From contig NZ_QUJB01000025.1 in NCBI RefSeq assembly GCF_003480435.1, positions 1 to 35,646 on the forward strand: a stretch of 35,646 nt of DNA, read 5' to 3'. This DNA is from Clostridium sp. AM30-24. Lineage in GTDB: Bacteria > Bacillota > Clostridia > Lachnospirales > Lachnospiraceae. The notes under the pieces are model-generated. The model did no database searches, was not told the DNA's origin, and saw nothing but the letters and a program-made list of their open reading frames with translations. Positions 16,313-24,921 of the stretch are shown here, piece after piece. Position 1 is the first letter of the stretch, and each line of letters begins with the position of its first letter. The position numbers and the translations under genes were made by a program.

Positions 16313-18004
16313 TTGGAAGACAACAAAAATAACGGATATGAGAAGATCTGCTGCATGTGCAGACGGACGGAGAGTCAGGCAGGAAAAATGATCACGCTGC
16401 CGGGCGGATTGCAGGTGTGCCGGGACTGTATGCAGAGATCGTTTGATATGATGATGGGAAGCGGTATGGACTGGACAAAGATGTCCGGGATCACGCCGGA
16501 GCTGTTGAAAAATATGTATCTGAATCCGATGGGAAGCGGAGATGGAGCGCAGAAACCGGAGAATACCGGAACTGCTGCGGGTAAGAAAGATGACGTGAGC
16601 GAAGCGGAAAAACAGAATTCTGTGGATAATCCGACTGAAGCAGACACGGATGAGGATGCAGAGCAGACCGTTGTGGATGCTGATGAGGCTGAGGACGGCG
16701 ACGATTTCGAGGAGGACGGTGACGGATCAGAGGGAATTCCACTGGGAAATATTTTCGGAATCCCGGTGGGGCAGATCGACCTCGGCGCCCTCATGGGCCA
16801 GGGCCATAAGCGCAGGAAAAAGAAGAAAAAAGTAAAAAAGGAGCTGTTTAAGCTCAGCGAGATCCCGGCCCCCCATGCGATCAAGGCACAGCTCGACGAG
16901 TATGTGATCGGACAGGAGCAGGCGAAGAAGGTGATCGCTGTCGCAGTCTACAACCACTATAAGCGTGTATTTTCCAAGACATCCCCGGATGCCGGGAAGT
17001 ACGGAACCGATATCGACATCGAAAAGTCAAATATCCTGATGATCGGACCTACCGGAAGCGGTAAGACGTATCTCGTAAAGACTCTGGCGAAGCTCCTCGA
17101 TGTGCCGCTTGCGATCGCGGATGCCACATCCTTAACAGAAGCAGGTTATATCGGTGACGATATCGAGAGCGTTCTCACAAAGCTCCTCGCAGCGGCGGGC
17201 GGTGATGTGCAGAAAGCGGAGATGGGCATCGTGTTCATCGACGAGATCGATAAGATCGCAAAGAAGAAATCCACGAACACCCGCGATGTCAGCGGCGAGT
17301 CCGTGCAGCAGGAACTCTTAAAGCTTTTAGAGGGTGCGGATGTGGAGGTCCCGGTCGGAACAGGACAGAAGAACGCCATGACCCCGATGGAGATGATCAA
17401 CACAGATAATATCCTCTTTATCTGCGGCGGCGCCTTCCCGGATCTTGAGAATATTATCAAGGAGCGTCTCACCAATACGACGTCCATCGGCTTCGGCTCC
17501 GATCCGAAAGACAAGTATGATAAGGATCCGAACCTTCTTTCCAGAGTTACCAATCAGGATCTCAGGGAGTTTGGCATGATCCCGGAGTTCCTTGGAAGAC
17601 TTCCAGTGACTGTGACACTTCAGGGATTGACAAAAGACTTCCTCGTGCGGATCTTAAAAGAGCCGAAGAACGCGATCCTGAAGCAGTATAAGAAGCTTCT
17701 CGCCATGGACGAGGTAAATCTGGACTTTGACGATGACGCTCTGGAATGGATTGCAGAGCAGGCGTTAAAGAAAGATACCGGAGCCAGAGCACTCCGGGCG
17801 ATCATCGAGGAGTTCATGCTTGATATCATGTTCGAGATCCCGAAGGATCCGGAGATCGGTTCCGTGACGATCACCCGTGCGTATCTGGAAAAACACGGTG
17901 GCCCGCGGATCGAGATGCGGGAGTATTCCGCACCGGAGAAGAAGGAAGCTCTGCCCGGACCAGTGGAAGCGGCAGTACAGGAAGGCGCTCCGCAGGTTGA
18001 ATAA
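16313..18004 (+). CDS. ClpX-like AAA+ unfoldase with long acidic linker
   Basis: A 563-residue protein, about 140 longer than usual ClpX. It has an N-terminal C4 zinc finger (C13, C16, C36, C39), then an Asp/Glu-rich linker (about 93-140) and a Lys/Arg stretch (166-176). The AAA+ core has Walker A GPTGSGKT (245-252), pore loop GYIG (278-281), Walker B IVFIDE (306-311), the ClpP-docking IGF (392-394), and sensor-2 GARALR. The usual RKH loop after LLEG is replaced by GQKNAM (351-356). ClpX unfolds proteins for ClpP; docking looks preserved while substrate choice may differ. The start is TTG 16313, with GGGAG eight bases upstream. It is not next to clpP or tig. Whether this is the only ClpX or a second paralogue cannot be told from the window. 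Confidence 0.9.
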   Translation: MEDNKNNGYEKICCMCRRTESQAGKMITLPGGLQVCRDCMQRSFDMMMGSGMDWTKMSGITPELLKNMYLNPMGSGDGAQKPENTGTAAGKKDDVSEAEKQNSVDNPTEADTDEDAEQTVVDADEAEDGDDFEEDGDGSEGIPLGNIFGIPVGQIDLGALMGQGHKRRKKKKKVKKELFKLSEIPAPHAIKAQLDEYVIGQEQAKKVIAVAVYNHYKRVFSKTSPDAGKYGTDIDIEKSNILMIGPTGSGKTYLVKTLAKLLDVPLAIADATSLTEAGYIGDDIESVLTKLLAAAGGDVQKAEMGIVFIDEIDKIAKKKSTNTRDVSGESVQQELLKLLEGADVEVPVGTGQKNAMTPMEMINTDNILFICGGAFPDLENIIKERLTNTTSIGFGSDPKDKYDKDPNLLSRVTNQDLREFGMIPEFLGRLPVTVTLQGLTKDFLVRILKEPKNAILKQYKKLLAMDEVNLDFDDDALEWIAEQALKKDTGARALRAIIEEFMLDIMFEIPKDPEIGSVTITRAYLEKHGGPRIEMREYSAPEKKEALPGPVEAAVQEGAPQVE

Positions 18005-18005
18005 A

Positions 18006-19712
18006 TTAAAGGTTTCGTAAATGTAAGAAAGCTTCATGAAGATCCAGTGTTCCATATCCGTATTCACGGTTCGGGTATGTGAGCGCTGGATTTCTTTGTG
18101 CTCCGCGGACGAAGATGGATTTTAATACCGGAGTGTTGAGGTACGGATAACTTCCGTCAAGGAGACCCCAGTGCAGCAGGATTGCCGCGGCTCCGGCGAG
18201 ATGGGCGGCGGCGACGGAGGTGCCGGACATTCTCGTGAGGCGTATTCCCGAGGCGGATGCCCCTAAAATATTGACGCCCGGAGCAGCGAGATCCGGCTTG
18301 ATTTGCCCGGAACGGCTGTAACCGCGGCTGGCATGGATGTAGATACTGTTCCGCGTGTGGTCATAGGCTGTGACGGTGATGGGATACTGGGCATTTCCGG
18401 GATCTGTGATGGTCGTGTCGGGATCCGGGCGGAGAAAATAAGTCTCATCCGAGATGAAACCCCGTACCGGAAGCCAGAGATGAAAGGTTTCCCGGATGTC
18501 CAGAGAGTTCCGGATCCGGATCCGCCAGATCCCGGACATCGGTCTTTCAAAGCGCATGAAGATAAACTGGCTCCCGGCGCTCACGTCGGCGATCTGGGTG
18601 TAGACAGTGATCTGAGTCTGCTCCAGAAGAAAGGACAACGTGTTCTCGCCCCGGAGCGAAACGGGAATCTCTTTTGCAATCTCCCCGGTGGGCGAGATAA
18701 AACCCACCGTGTAGACACCAACCTCATTTGCCCACAATTCCATGGAAAATCCCGTTTCCTGTTCCCCCACACGAAGTTCCGCTGTGATCTCATCCGTATC
18801 GGCATTCATGACTGCCTGAAAGTGGTGTCTCGCTCCTGTTTCATTTCCTGCGGCGGTGATGACGGCGGAACCATTTGAAAGGCTGACCTGATTTAAATAC
18901 TGTCCGAGTCGGCTCGTTCCCATGTGGCTTCCCATATTGGTGCCGAGGGCGATACAGACGACAAGAGGCATGGAGTATTCCCGCGCGAGAGCGTAGAGAT
19001 AGGAGACGCCCATCAGGATATCATTTTCCTGATATGCGTCAGCCCCGTCCCGGATCAGGTAAAAATCCCGGAGATACTGTTTTGCTGGTTTTAACTTCAC
19101 CATGGCGATGGATGCCCGCGGAGCTGCCCCGGAAAATCCGGCGCGTTCGTCCCGGTTTCCGGCGGCGATGGAGGCGAGGAAGGTTCCATGCCCGTTTTCG
19201 TCCCGGGTTGGAACGATGGAGGCAGGATCATCGGAATTCAGGGCCAGATTGATCTGGGCAGCAGTATATTGGCAGCCGTAAAGGACCGGGAAGAAGGATG
19301 AGGTTTCAGAAGACGGCGGGAGTGTCTGGTCCCATATCCCAATGATTCTGGTACTCCCATCCGCGCTCCGAAACAGAGGATCCATATAATGGATCCCGGT
19401 ATCCACAAATCCAATAAGAACTCCTTCCCCCTGATTGTTCAGCACCGGAAGCTCACCTGCCGCTGTGATCCCAGCAGCATCCATACTTGTGACATCTAAA
19501 AGACTATATAGTTTCGGAATTGCCGAATATGTATAGGAGGTATAGGAAAAGGATGTTATCGTGGAGAACGGGATATAGACGACCGCCAGCGTGGAATTCA
19601 CGAAATCAATGCAGTCTGTCCCCTGTGATCGCATAAAGTTCTCGGGAGAGGTAAAATAGGGCGCGATAAAATCTGCAAACTCTTCCGATGCGACAGAATT
19701 TCTACATGCCAT
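18006..19712 (-). CDS. S8 subtilisin-like protease, Csp type
   Basis: A 568-residue subtilase resembling the Clostridial Csp proteases that process the cortex hydrolase SleC during spore germination. The triad is complete: D104 (GFVDTGI), H175 (ENGHGTFLA) and S499 (MSGTSVAAAHLAG). The oxyanion Asn is in ITAAGNET. A large insert of about 180 residues separates that Asn from the serine block, as in Csp proteins (jelly-roll domain). There is no classical signal peptide. ATG 19712 has GGAG eight bases upstream. Its stop codon is one base from that of the ClpX-like gene on the other strand. The germination role is inferred from family; many Lachnospiraceae carry several such genes. Confidence 0.85.
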   Translation of the reverse strand: MACRNSVASEEFADFIAPYFTSPENFMRSQGTDCIDFVNSTLAVVYIPFSTITSFSYTSYTYSAIPKLYSLLDVTSMDAAGITAAGELPVLNNQGEGVLIGFVDTGIHYMDPLFRSADGSTRIIGIWDQTLPPSSETSSFFPVLYGCQYTAAQINLALNSDDPASIVPTRDENGHGTFLASIAAGNRDERAGFSGAAPRASIAMVKLKPAKQYLRDFYLIRDGADAYQENDILMGVSYLYALAREYSMPLVVCIALGTNMGSHMGTSRLGQYLNQVSLSNGSAVITAAGNETGARHHFQAVMNADTDEITAELRVGEQETGFSMELWANEVGVYTVGFISPTGEIAKEIPVSLRGENTLSFLLEQTQITVYTQIADVSAGSQFIFMRFERPMSGIWRIRIRNSLDIRETFHLWLPVRGFISDETYFLRPDPDTTITDPGNAQYPITVTAYDHTRNSIYIHASRGYSRSGQIKPDLAAPGVNILGASASGIRLTRMSGTSVAAAHLAGAAAILLHWGLLDGSYPYLNTPVLKSIFVRGAQRNPALTYPNREYGYGTLDLHEAFLHLRNL

Positions 19713-19925
19713 GGCTGATACTCCGCAGAAAAATGGTTTATACTGTATATGTATCCAGAATGCAGATAAGACCCGGATCCAAGAAAGATATGGACGGACT
19801 CTTTAAAATGTTGTAAGATGATACAAGGGATAGAAGATCAAAAATCCGACGCAGGGCTGCCTGCAGAGGGATTTCTGTATCTGGACCCGGCATCATATCA
19901 GTTTAGGAAAGAAAGGGGAATCGCG

Positions 19926-20432
19926 ATGTTTGGATTTTTGACATTCGGAACGACGCTTGCGCTTACAGATCTGGCTGTAAAAAAAGAGATCGAAGCCAGA
20001 CCAGATGAAGAATTCCCGAAAACCGTAAAAGAATCAGGCGGTCTGATCCGCCTCTACAAAAACCATAATCCGGGTTTTTCCTTTGGCTTTATGAAGGAAT
20101 ATCCGAAGCTCGTGGAGCTGATCCCGGTCTGTACGTTGTCGGCGGTTGCCGGCGTATGGGCGTATGTGATCGGAAAGAAAGGGCGCGTGCTGGAAAAGAC
20201 GGCACTGACCCTCGTTTTAGCGGGTGGTGCAAGCAACCTTTATGACCGGATCCGGCGTGGATATGTAGTGGATTATTTCAGTATCCAGTGGAAGCAGCTG
20301 AAAAAAGTTGTCTTCAATCTGGGTGACATTTTTATTTTTGCCGGATCTGCCCTGTTTGCGGCTGTCCAGCTCGTTGAGGAGATCCGCGGAATTCTTTCGA
20401 AAGAAAAAATCTTTCTTAAGGAAGAAGAGTAA
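19926..20432 (+). CDS. lspA: Signal peptidase II-like protein (LspA family, divergent)
   Basis: A 168-residue membrane protein close to the usual LspA length. The family signatures are recognisable but diverged: NHNPGFSFGF replaces the common NxGAAFS, GGASNLYDRIRRGYVVDYF carries the first catalytic Asp (D107), and VFNLGDIFIFAG the second (D134). LspA cleaves prolipoproteins after lipidation. The start is ATG 19926 with AAAGGGGAA upstream; the frame is open to 19818 but that part lacks a membrane segment or ribosome site. It lies 65 bases before glf, so it may be cotranscribed with the polysaccharide genes, although its job is unrelated. Confidence 0.75.
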   Translation: MFGFLTFGTTLALTDLAVKKEIEARPDEEFPKTVKESGGLIRLYKNHNPGFSFGFMKEYPKLVELIPVCTLSAVAGVWAYVIGKKGRVLEKTALTLVLAGGASNLYDRIRRGYVVDYFSIQWKQLKKVVFNLGDIFIFAGSALFAAVQLVEEIRGILSKEKIFLKEEE

Positions 20433-20497
20433 TTCAGGAAGCAGAACTGATGAAAAAACACATCGGAAAAACCGAGATGAATGAGGAGAACCGTCTT

Positions 20498-21607
20498 ATG
20501 AAGAAACAATACGATTACCTGTTGGTGGGCAGCGGACTTTTCGCCGGAGTCTTTGCGTACCATGCAAAAAAAGCGGGAAAGACCTGCCTGGTTCTTGAAA
20601 AGAGAGAACACGCAGGCGGAAACATTTACTGTGAAAATATCGAGGGCATCAATGTACACCGCTATGGTGCCCATATCTTCCATACCAGCAACAGGGAAGT
20701 ATGGAACTTTGTGAACAGTCTCGTGGAGTTCAACCGTTATACAAACAGCCCGGTTGCGAACTACAAGGGCGAGATGTACAACATGCCGTTCAATATGAAC
20801 ACCTTCAGCCGCATGTGGGGAATCTCCACTCCGGAGGAGGCAAAAAAGATCATCAATGAGCAGAGAAAGGTCATCAAGGGCGAGCCGAAGAACCTGGAAG
20901 AGCAGGCCATCAGCCTTGTGGGAACCCACATCTACCAGAAGCTTGTAAAGGGTTACACGGAGAAACAGTGGGGCAGAGACTGCAGGGAGCTCCCGGCTTT
21001 CATCATCAAACGTCTTCCGGTGCGCTACACCTATGACAACAACTACTTTAACGATCTCTATCAGGGGATCCCGATCGGCGGCTATAATAAGATCACAGAA
21101 AAGCTCTTTGAGGGCTGTGAGATCCGCCTTGGAACCGACTATCTGGCGGATAAAGCGAAATATGATGCGCTTGCGGACAAGGTCGTGTATACAGGAACCA
21201 TTGACAGCTATTTTGACTACTGCTTCGGAAAACTCCAGTACCGCAGCCTGCGGTTCGAGACGGAAGTCTTAGACTACGACAACTACCAGGGCAATGCGGT
21301 CATCAATTACACCGACCGCGAGACTCCGTACACGAGGATCATTGAACACAAGCATTTTGAGTTCGGAACACAGGAGAAGACGGTCATCACGAGAGAGTAT
21401 CCGGCGGAGTGGACCGAGGGCATGGAGCCGTATTATCCGGTCAATGACGAGAAAAATCAGGAATTATATAAGAAGTACGCAGAACTCGCCGGAAAAGAGG
21501 AGAATGTGATCTTCGGAGGAAGACTCGCGGAATACCGTTACTATGATATGGATAAGGTCATCGAATCCGCATTTTCCTGCGTAAAGAAGGAATTCGGAAA
21601 TGAGTAA
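20498..21607 (+). CDS. glf: UDP-galactopyranose mutase
   Basis: A 369-residue FAD enzyme that interconverts UDP-galactopyranose and UDP-galactofuranose, supplying Galf to surface glycans. The FAD-binding motif YDYLLVGSGLFAGVFA is at the N-terminus, EKREHAGGNIY follows, then the conserved VHRYGAHIFHT and the C-terminal GRLAEYRYYDMD. ATG 20498 is preferred because GAGGAG lies nine bases upstream and the product then matches the usual start; ATG 20450 would add 16 residues not found in typical homologues. Its 3' end overlaps the flippase gene by eight bases. Confidence 0.95.
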   Translation: MKKQYDYLLVGSGLFAGVFAYHAKKAGKTCLVLEKREHAGGNIYCENIEGINVHRYGAHIFHTSNREVWNFVNSLVEFNRYTNSPVANYKGEMYNMPFNMNTFSRMWGISTPEEAKKIINEQRKVIKGEPKNLEEQAISLVGTHIYQKLVKGYTEKQWGRDCRELPAFIIKRLPVRYTYDNNYFNDLYQGIPIGGYNKITEKLFEGCEIRLGTDYLADKAKYDALADKVVYTGTIDSYFDYCFGKLQYRSLRFETEVLDYDNYQGNAVINYTDRETPYTRIIEHKHFEFGTQEKTVITREYPAEWTEGMEPYYPVNDEKNQELYKKYAELAGKEENVIFGGRLAEYRYYDMDKVIESAFSCVKKEFGNE

Positions 21608-22913
21608 CAGTTCGAAAATGCCTCATGGATTTGCTCGCCTCATTATCGGTGACGGATCCGCGGTGTCGGAGCAGAAGAACATTATCTGGAATATGATCGG
21701 AAGCTTCCTCTACGCCTTTGCGTCCATGGTGCTCTCCATCGCGGTGGTCCAGCTTGCTGGCGAGGACGCGGGCGGGGTGTTTACCTTCGCCTTTACGACC
21801 TTCGGACAGCACATGTTCATGGCGGCGTACTTCGGGATCCGTCCGTTCCAGATCACGGATACCGGGGAGAAGTACACCTTCGGTGACTATCTCGGGCTGC
21901 GTCTCATCACCTGCGGCCTCGCGATCCTTGTGGGCTTTGGCTATGTGATGGTCAGCGACTATACCTTTGAGAAAGCGGTCATTGTCTTCCTGATGGTGGT
22001 CTACAAGGTCATCGATGCCCTGGCGGATACATACGAGGCGGAATTCCAGCGGGGGGGAAGACTGTACCTGACGGGAAAATCCAATGCGTTCCGGACGATC
22101 CTCTCCGTGACCTGTTTTCTCGGAAGTCTCGCGGTGACGGGAGAGCTTCTGACCGCCAGTATCTGGGCAGTGGGCGCGCAGACCGTGGGATTTTTCCTGT
22201 TTGACTTCCTCGTGATCCGGGAACTCCCGAATGTGACATGGAAGTCGGTGCAAGGAAAGAAATTCCAGCTCTTCCGGGACAATGTTCTGTTATTTTTCTC
22301 GGTGGTTCTGGACTTCTATATCTTTTCTGCATCAAAATACGCCATCGAGGCCCATATGGCAGACCGTGATCTCGCAGTCTACGGCGCGATCTTTATGCCG
22401 ACCAGCGTGATCAATCTGGTTGCCGGCTTCGTGATCCGCCCGTACCTTACAAAGCTCGCGGTGGACTGGGAGACAGGCCACTTAAAAGCATTCCGGAAGA
22501 TCATCAGGAACCTTGCCCTGATCATTGCGGCCCTGACCGTTCTCGCGGTGGGCGGTGCGTGGTTATTGGGAATTCCGGTGATCAGCCTGCTGTACCCAAA
22601 CCTGCGGGAGGGGCTTTCCACCTGCCGCGTGGCACTGGCACTCATCATCATCGGAGGAGCACTGAATGCGTTCATGAACCTGTTTTATTATTCGCTCATA
22701 ATTATGCAGAAACAGAAGTTCATCATTCTTGGATATGCTTTCGTCAGTGTGCTGGCGGTCCTTTCCTCCGGCTGGTTTGTCCGGACGGGCGGGATTCAGG
22801 GCGGTTCCTTTGTATACATGCTTTTGATGGCGGCACTGATGGTATTTTTCGGAATCTTTTCGGCAGGCTTTATGAAACAGAAAGAGAGAGCACAAAAACA
22901 TAATGAAGGTTGA
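21600..22913 (+). CDS. Polysaccharide flippase-like membrane protein (MOP superfamily)
   Basis: A 437-residue protein with about a dozen hydrophobic helices, resembling Wzx-type lipid-linked oligosaccharide flippases of the MOP superfamily. It starts with a short polar tail, then IIWNMIGSFLYAFASMVLS, typical of these transporters. It overlaps glf by eight bases and the following GT2 gene by eleven, so the three are one tight translational unit. Sequence alone cannot give its substrate. A wzy polymerase is not seen in the window, while a complete ABC exporter is encoded downstream. Confidence 0.8.
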   Translation: MSNSSKMPHGFARLIIGDGSAVSEQKNIIWNMIGSFLYAFASMVLSIAVVQLAGEDAGGVFTFAFTTFGQHMFMAAYFGIRPFQITDTGEKYTFGDYLGLRLITCGLAILVGFGYVMVSDYTFEKAVIVFLMVVYKVIDALADTYEAEFQRGGRLYLTGKSNAFRTILSVTCFLGSLAVTGELLTASIWAVGAQTVGFFLFDFLVIRELPNVTWKSVQGKKFQLFRDNVLLFFSVVLDFYIFSASKYAIEAHMADRDLAVYGAIFMPTSVINLVAGFVIRPYLTKLAVDWETGHLKAFRKIIRNLALIIAALTVLAVGGAWLLGIPVISLLYPNLREGLSTCRVALALIIIGGALNAFMNLFYYSLIIMQKQKFIILGYAFVSVLAVLSSGWFVRTGGIQGGSFVYMLLMAALMVFFGIFSAGFMKQKERAQKHNEG

Positions 22914-23829
22914 TGTGATCATCCCGGTCTACGGTCCGGGAAACAGATTGTTGGAATTATTTGACCGGCTGGGACACCAGACCGTACCGGTAGACCGGCT
23001 GATCGTCATGAATACGGAGAAGTCCCTGTGGGACAAGTGGACAGGGACTCTGGAACCGGGAAGACTACCGGAAAATCTTACCGTGTATCATGTGACAAAG
23101 GAAACGTTTGATCATGGTGCCACGAGAAATGCAGGGATCGAACATTCCGACGCGGATGTCTGTGTCTGCATGACTCACGACGCGCTTCCGGCGGACACGG
23201 GTCTCTTAAAAGCCCTGACGGACGCGCTTTTTGCAGAGAAGGATATCGCCGTGGCATATGCGAGACAGCTTCCCGCAAAGGACTGCAATATCATCGAGCG
23301 CCACACGAGAGAGTTCAACTATCCGGACAAAAGCCGGATAAAGAGGCTCTCGGATCTCGACACGCTTGGAATTAAGACGTACTTCTGTTCCAATGTCTGT
23401 GCGGCATATAAGCGGGAGATCTATATGGAGCTGGGGGGATTTATCCGGAAGACGATCTTCAATGAGGACATGATTTTCGCAGCGAAGGCCATGAAGAACG
23501 GATATGCGGTCTGCTATGCGGCAGACGCAAGAGTGATCCACTCCCACAACTACACGGCGGTGGAACAGTTCCACAGAAATTTCGATCTTGCGGTTTCCCA
23601 GGCGGATCATCCCGATGTATTCTCCGGGATCCGGTCTGAGGGCGAGGGGATCCGCATGGTGAAGGATACCGTGCGCTGGCTGGTAAAAACAGGGCATGCA
23701 TACCTCGTGCCGAAGCTTGTGGTGGACAGCGGATTTAAATATATGGGATATCTCGCCGGGAAGCGGTATCAAAAGCTGCCGAAGGCATTGGTAGTTAAGT
23801 TATCTATGAACCGGAATTACTGGAAATAG
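22903..23829 (+). CDS. GT2 glycosyltransferase, rhamnosyltransferase-like
   Basis: A 308-residue family 2 glycosyltransferase, cytoplasmic or membrane-peripheral. It begins VDVIIPVYGPGNRLLELFD; the FDHGATRNAGIEHSDADV segment is typical of rhamnosyltransferase-type GT2 enzymes, the DXD-equivalent lies around MTHDA, and FNEDMIFAAKAMKNGY supplies the usual late acidic ED motif. It likely adds rhamnose or another deoxysugar from a dTDP/UDP donor, fitting the nearby rfbC. It starts inside the end of the flippase gene. After it a repeat element and a new promoter separate it from rfbC. Confidence 0.88.
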   Translation: MKVDVIIPVYGPGNRLLELFDRLGHQTVPVDRLIVMNTEKSLWDKWTGTLEPGRLPENLTVYHVTKETFDHGATRNAGIEHSDADVCVCMTHDALPADTGLLKALTDALFAEKDIAVAYARQLPAKDCNIIERHTREFNYPDKSRIKRLSDLDTLGIKTYFCSNVCAAYKREIYMELGGFIRKTIFNEDMIFAAKAMKNGYAVCYAADARVIHSHNYTAVEQFHRNFDLAVSQADHPDVFSGIRSEGEGIRMVKDTVRWLVKTGHAYLVPKLVVDSGFKYMGYLAGKRYQKLPKALVVKLSMNRNYWK

Positions 23830-23844
23830 AGTTGAAAATTATGT

Positions 23845-23977
23845 GTAACTGTTCAGTAGGTCTGCGCACTTGCTGCGCTGACCGTAAGAAAACATAGGAT
23901 AGGAGGCAAAAATCCCATCAGCGAAGCTGATCTGGAATGGATTTTTGCGTGTAACTATGAAGGTACTGAATAGTTAC
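23845..23977 (+). repeat. Dispersed GTAAC/GTTAC repeat, copy B (long form)
   Basis: A 133-bp element with ends GTAACTGTTCAGTA and TACTGAATAGTTAC (inverted copies, 13 of 14 match). It contains hairpin GGTCTGCGCA (23859-23868) / TGCGCTGACC (23874-23883) and an extra internal hairpin (CAAAAATCC ... GGATTTTTG enclosing ATCAGC-GAA-GCTGAT) that copy A lacks. Confidence 0.8.
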
Positions 23978-24221
23978 AATTATGTAAACTGATTTGCTGC
24001 ACATTCCTCTATATAAATGGCTGTGTGGCAGGTTAGAGAAGAAAAATATTGTCATTCTGCACTCCGGGTGGTATGATGTAGTGCGGAAATGCCGAAAAAT
24101 GGCGGAAATACAGCGGCTGATCCGAAAAAGCATGTGTGTTTACTCCGGAAATGAAACGGACATATGCCGAAAGAGAAAACAAGCACAGCCGTAAATTTAT
24201 AAAAAGGTGAGGTAAAAGACT
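23978..24221. other. Intergenic region upstream of rfbC
   Basis: No gene is supported here. It contains a promoter at 24049-24077 and ends in the ribosome site of rfbC. Short overlapping frames on both strands lack ribosome sites. Confidence 0.5.
24049..24077 (+). promoter_or_regulatory. Promoter of the rfbC / ABC exporter segment
   Basis: TTGTCA (24049-24054), 17-base spacer and TATGAT (24072-24077). It gives the second half of the polysaccharide locus its own start, with a leader of about 135 bases. Confidence 0.6.
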
Positions 24222-24797
24222 ATGGGAAAGATCAAAGTTTCTTCCTGTGAAACAGATGGAATGGTAATTGAAGGCCTTCATGTGATCGAGCCGACCGTAT
24301 TCAACGACGAGCGCGGGTATTTTATGGAGACATACAACCAGAATGACTTTAAAGAGGCAGGACTCAATATGGTTTTCGTACAGGATAACCAGTCGATGTC
24401 CGTAAAGGGTGTACTCCGCGGCCTTCACTTCCAGAAACAGTTCCCGCAGGGCAAGCTTGTCCGTGCGGTACGCGGAACCGTGTTCGATGTAGCGGTTGAC
24501 TTAAGAACACACTCCAAGACATACGGCAAGTGGTTCGGCGTTGAGCTTTCTGCGGAGAATAAGAAACAATTCTATATTCCGGAAGGCTTTGCCCACGGCT
24601 TTGTCGTTCTTTCCGATGAAGCAGAGTTTGCTTACAAGTGTACCGATTTCTACCATCCGGGTGACGAGGGCGGACTTGCATGGAACGATGAGACAATCGG
24701 CGTAAAGTGGCCGATCACGCCGGATATGCAGCTCATCATCTCTGAGAAAGATCAGAAATGGCCAGGATTTAAAGAGATCTTCAAGTTTGATCGTTAG
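24222..24797 (+). CDS. rfbC: dTDP-4-dehydrorhamnose 3,5-epimerase
   Basis: A 191-residue cupin enzyme of the dTDP-L-rhamnose pathway. It shows DERGYFMETY, QDNQSMSVKGVLRGLHFQ with the catalytic-region His at residue 69, VRAVRGTVFDVAVDLR, and FYIPEGFAHGFVVLSDEAEF, then the C-terminal WNDETIGVKWP. Length is standard. ATG 24222 is preceded by AAGGTGAGG. The partner genes rfbA, rfbB and rfbD are not in the window, so the full pathway must be completed elsewhere. Confidence 0.97.
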   Translation: MGKIKVSSCETDGMVIEGLHVIEPTVFNDERGYFMETYNQNDFKEAGLNMVFVQDNQSMSVKGVLRGLHFQKQFPQGKLVRAVRGTVFDVAVDLRTHSKTYGKWFGVELSAENKKQFYIPEGFAHGFVVLSDEAEFAYKCTDFYHPGDEGGLAWNDETIGVKWPITPDMQLIISEKDQKWPGFKEIFKFDR

Positions 24798-24816
24798 TAA
24801 TTAGCAGTGCGGCGCC

Positions 24817-24869
24817 AAATGCGGCAAGATGTGTCGCAAACTTGTTTGCGTAAGCATCTTTCCGCATTT
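24817..24869. repeat. Long hairpin between rfbC and the ABC permease gene
   Basis: AAATGCGG (24817-24824) pairs with CCGCATTT (24862-24869), AAGATG with CATCTT, and an inner CGCAAA/TTTGCG closes the structure. No T tract follows. It may be an mRNA stabiliser, partial terminator or REP-like element inside the operon. Confidence 0.6.
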
Positions 24870-24921
24870 AGCGACATAGGGCGAATGCCAGGAACTGCAC
24901 CAATAGAAAGGTTGTAAAAGC

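Noticed and set aside
16084..16332. An 82-codon frame upstream of the ClpX-like gene
   Set aside because: It spans that gene's promoter and start, lacks a proper ribosome site, and its composition is not coding-like.
20273..20929. A 218-codon antisense frame over the lspA/glf junction
   Set aside because: It crosses two well-supported genes on the other strand and shows no family features.
21558..22253. A 231-codon antisense frame over the flippase gene
   Set aside because: Rich in His/Arg/Glu as expected of a reverse shadow of a membrane protein; no ribosome site.
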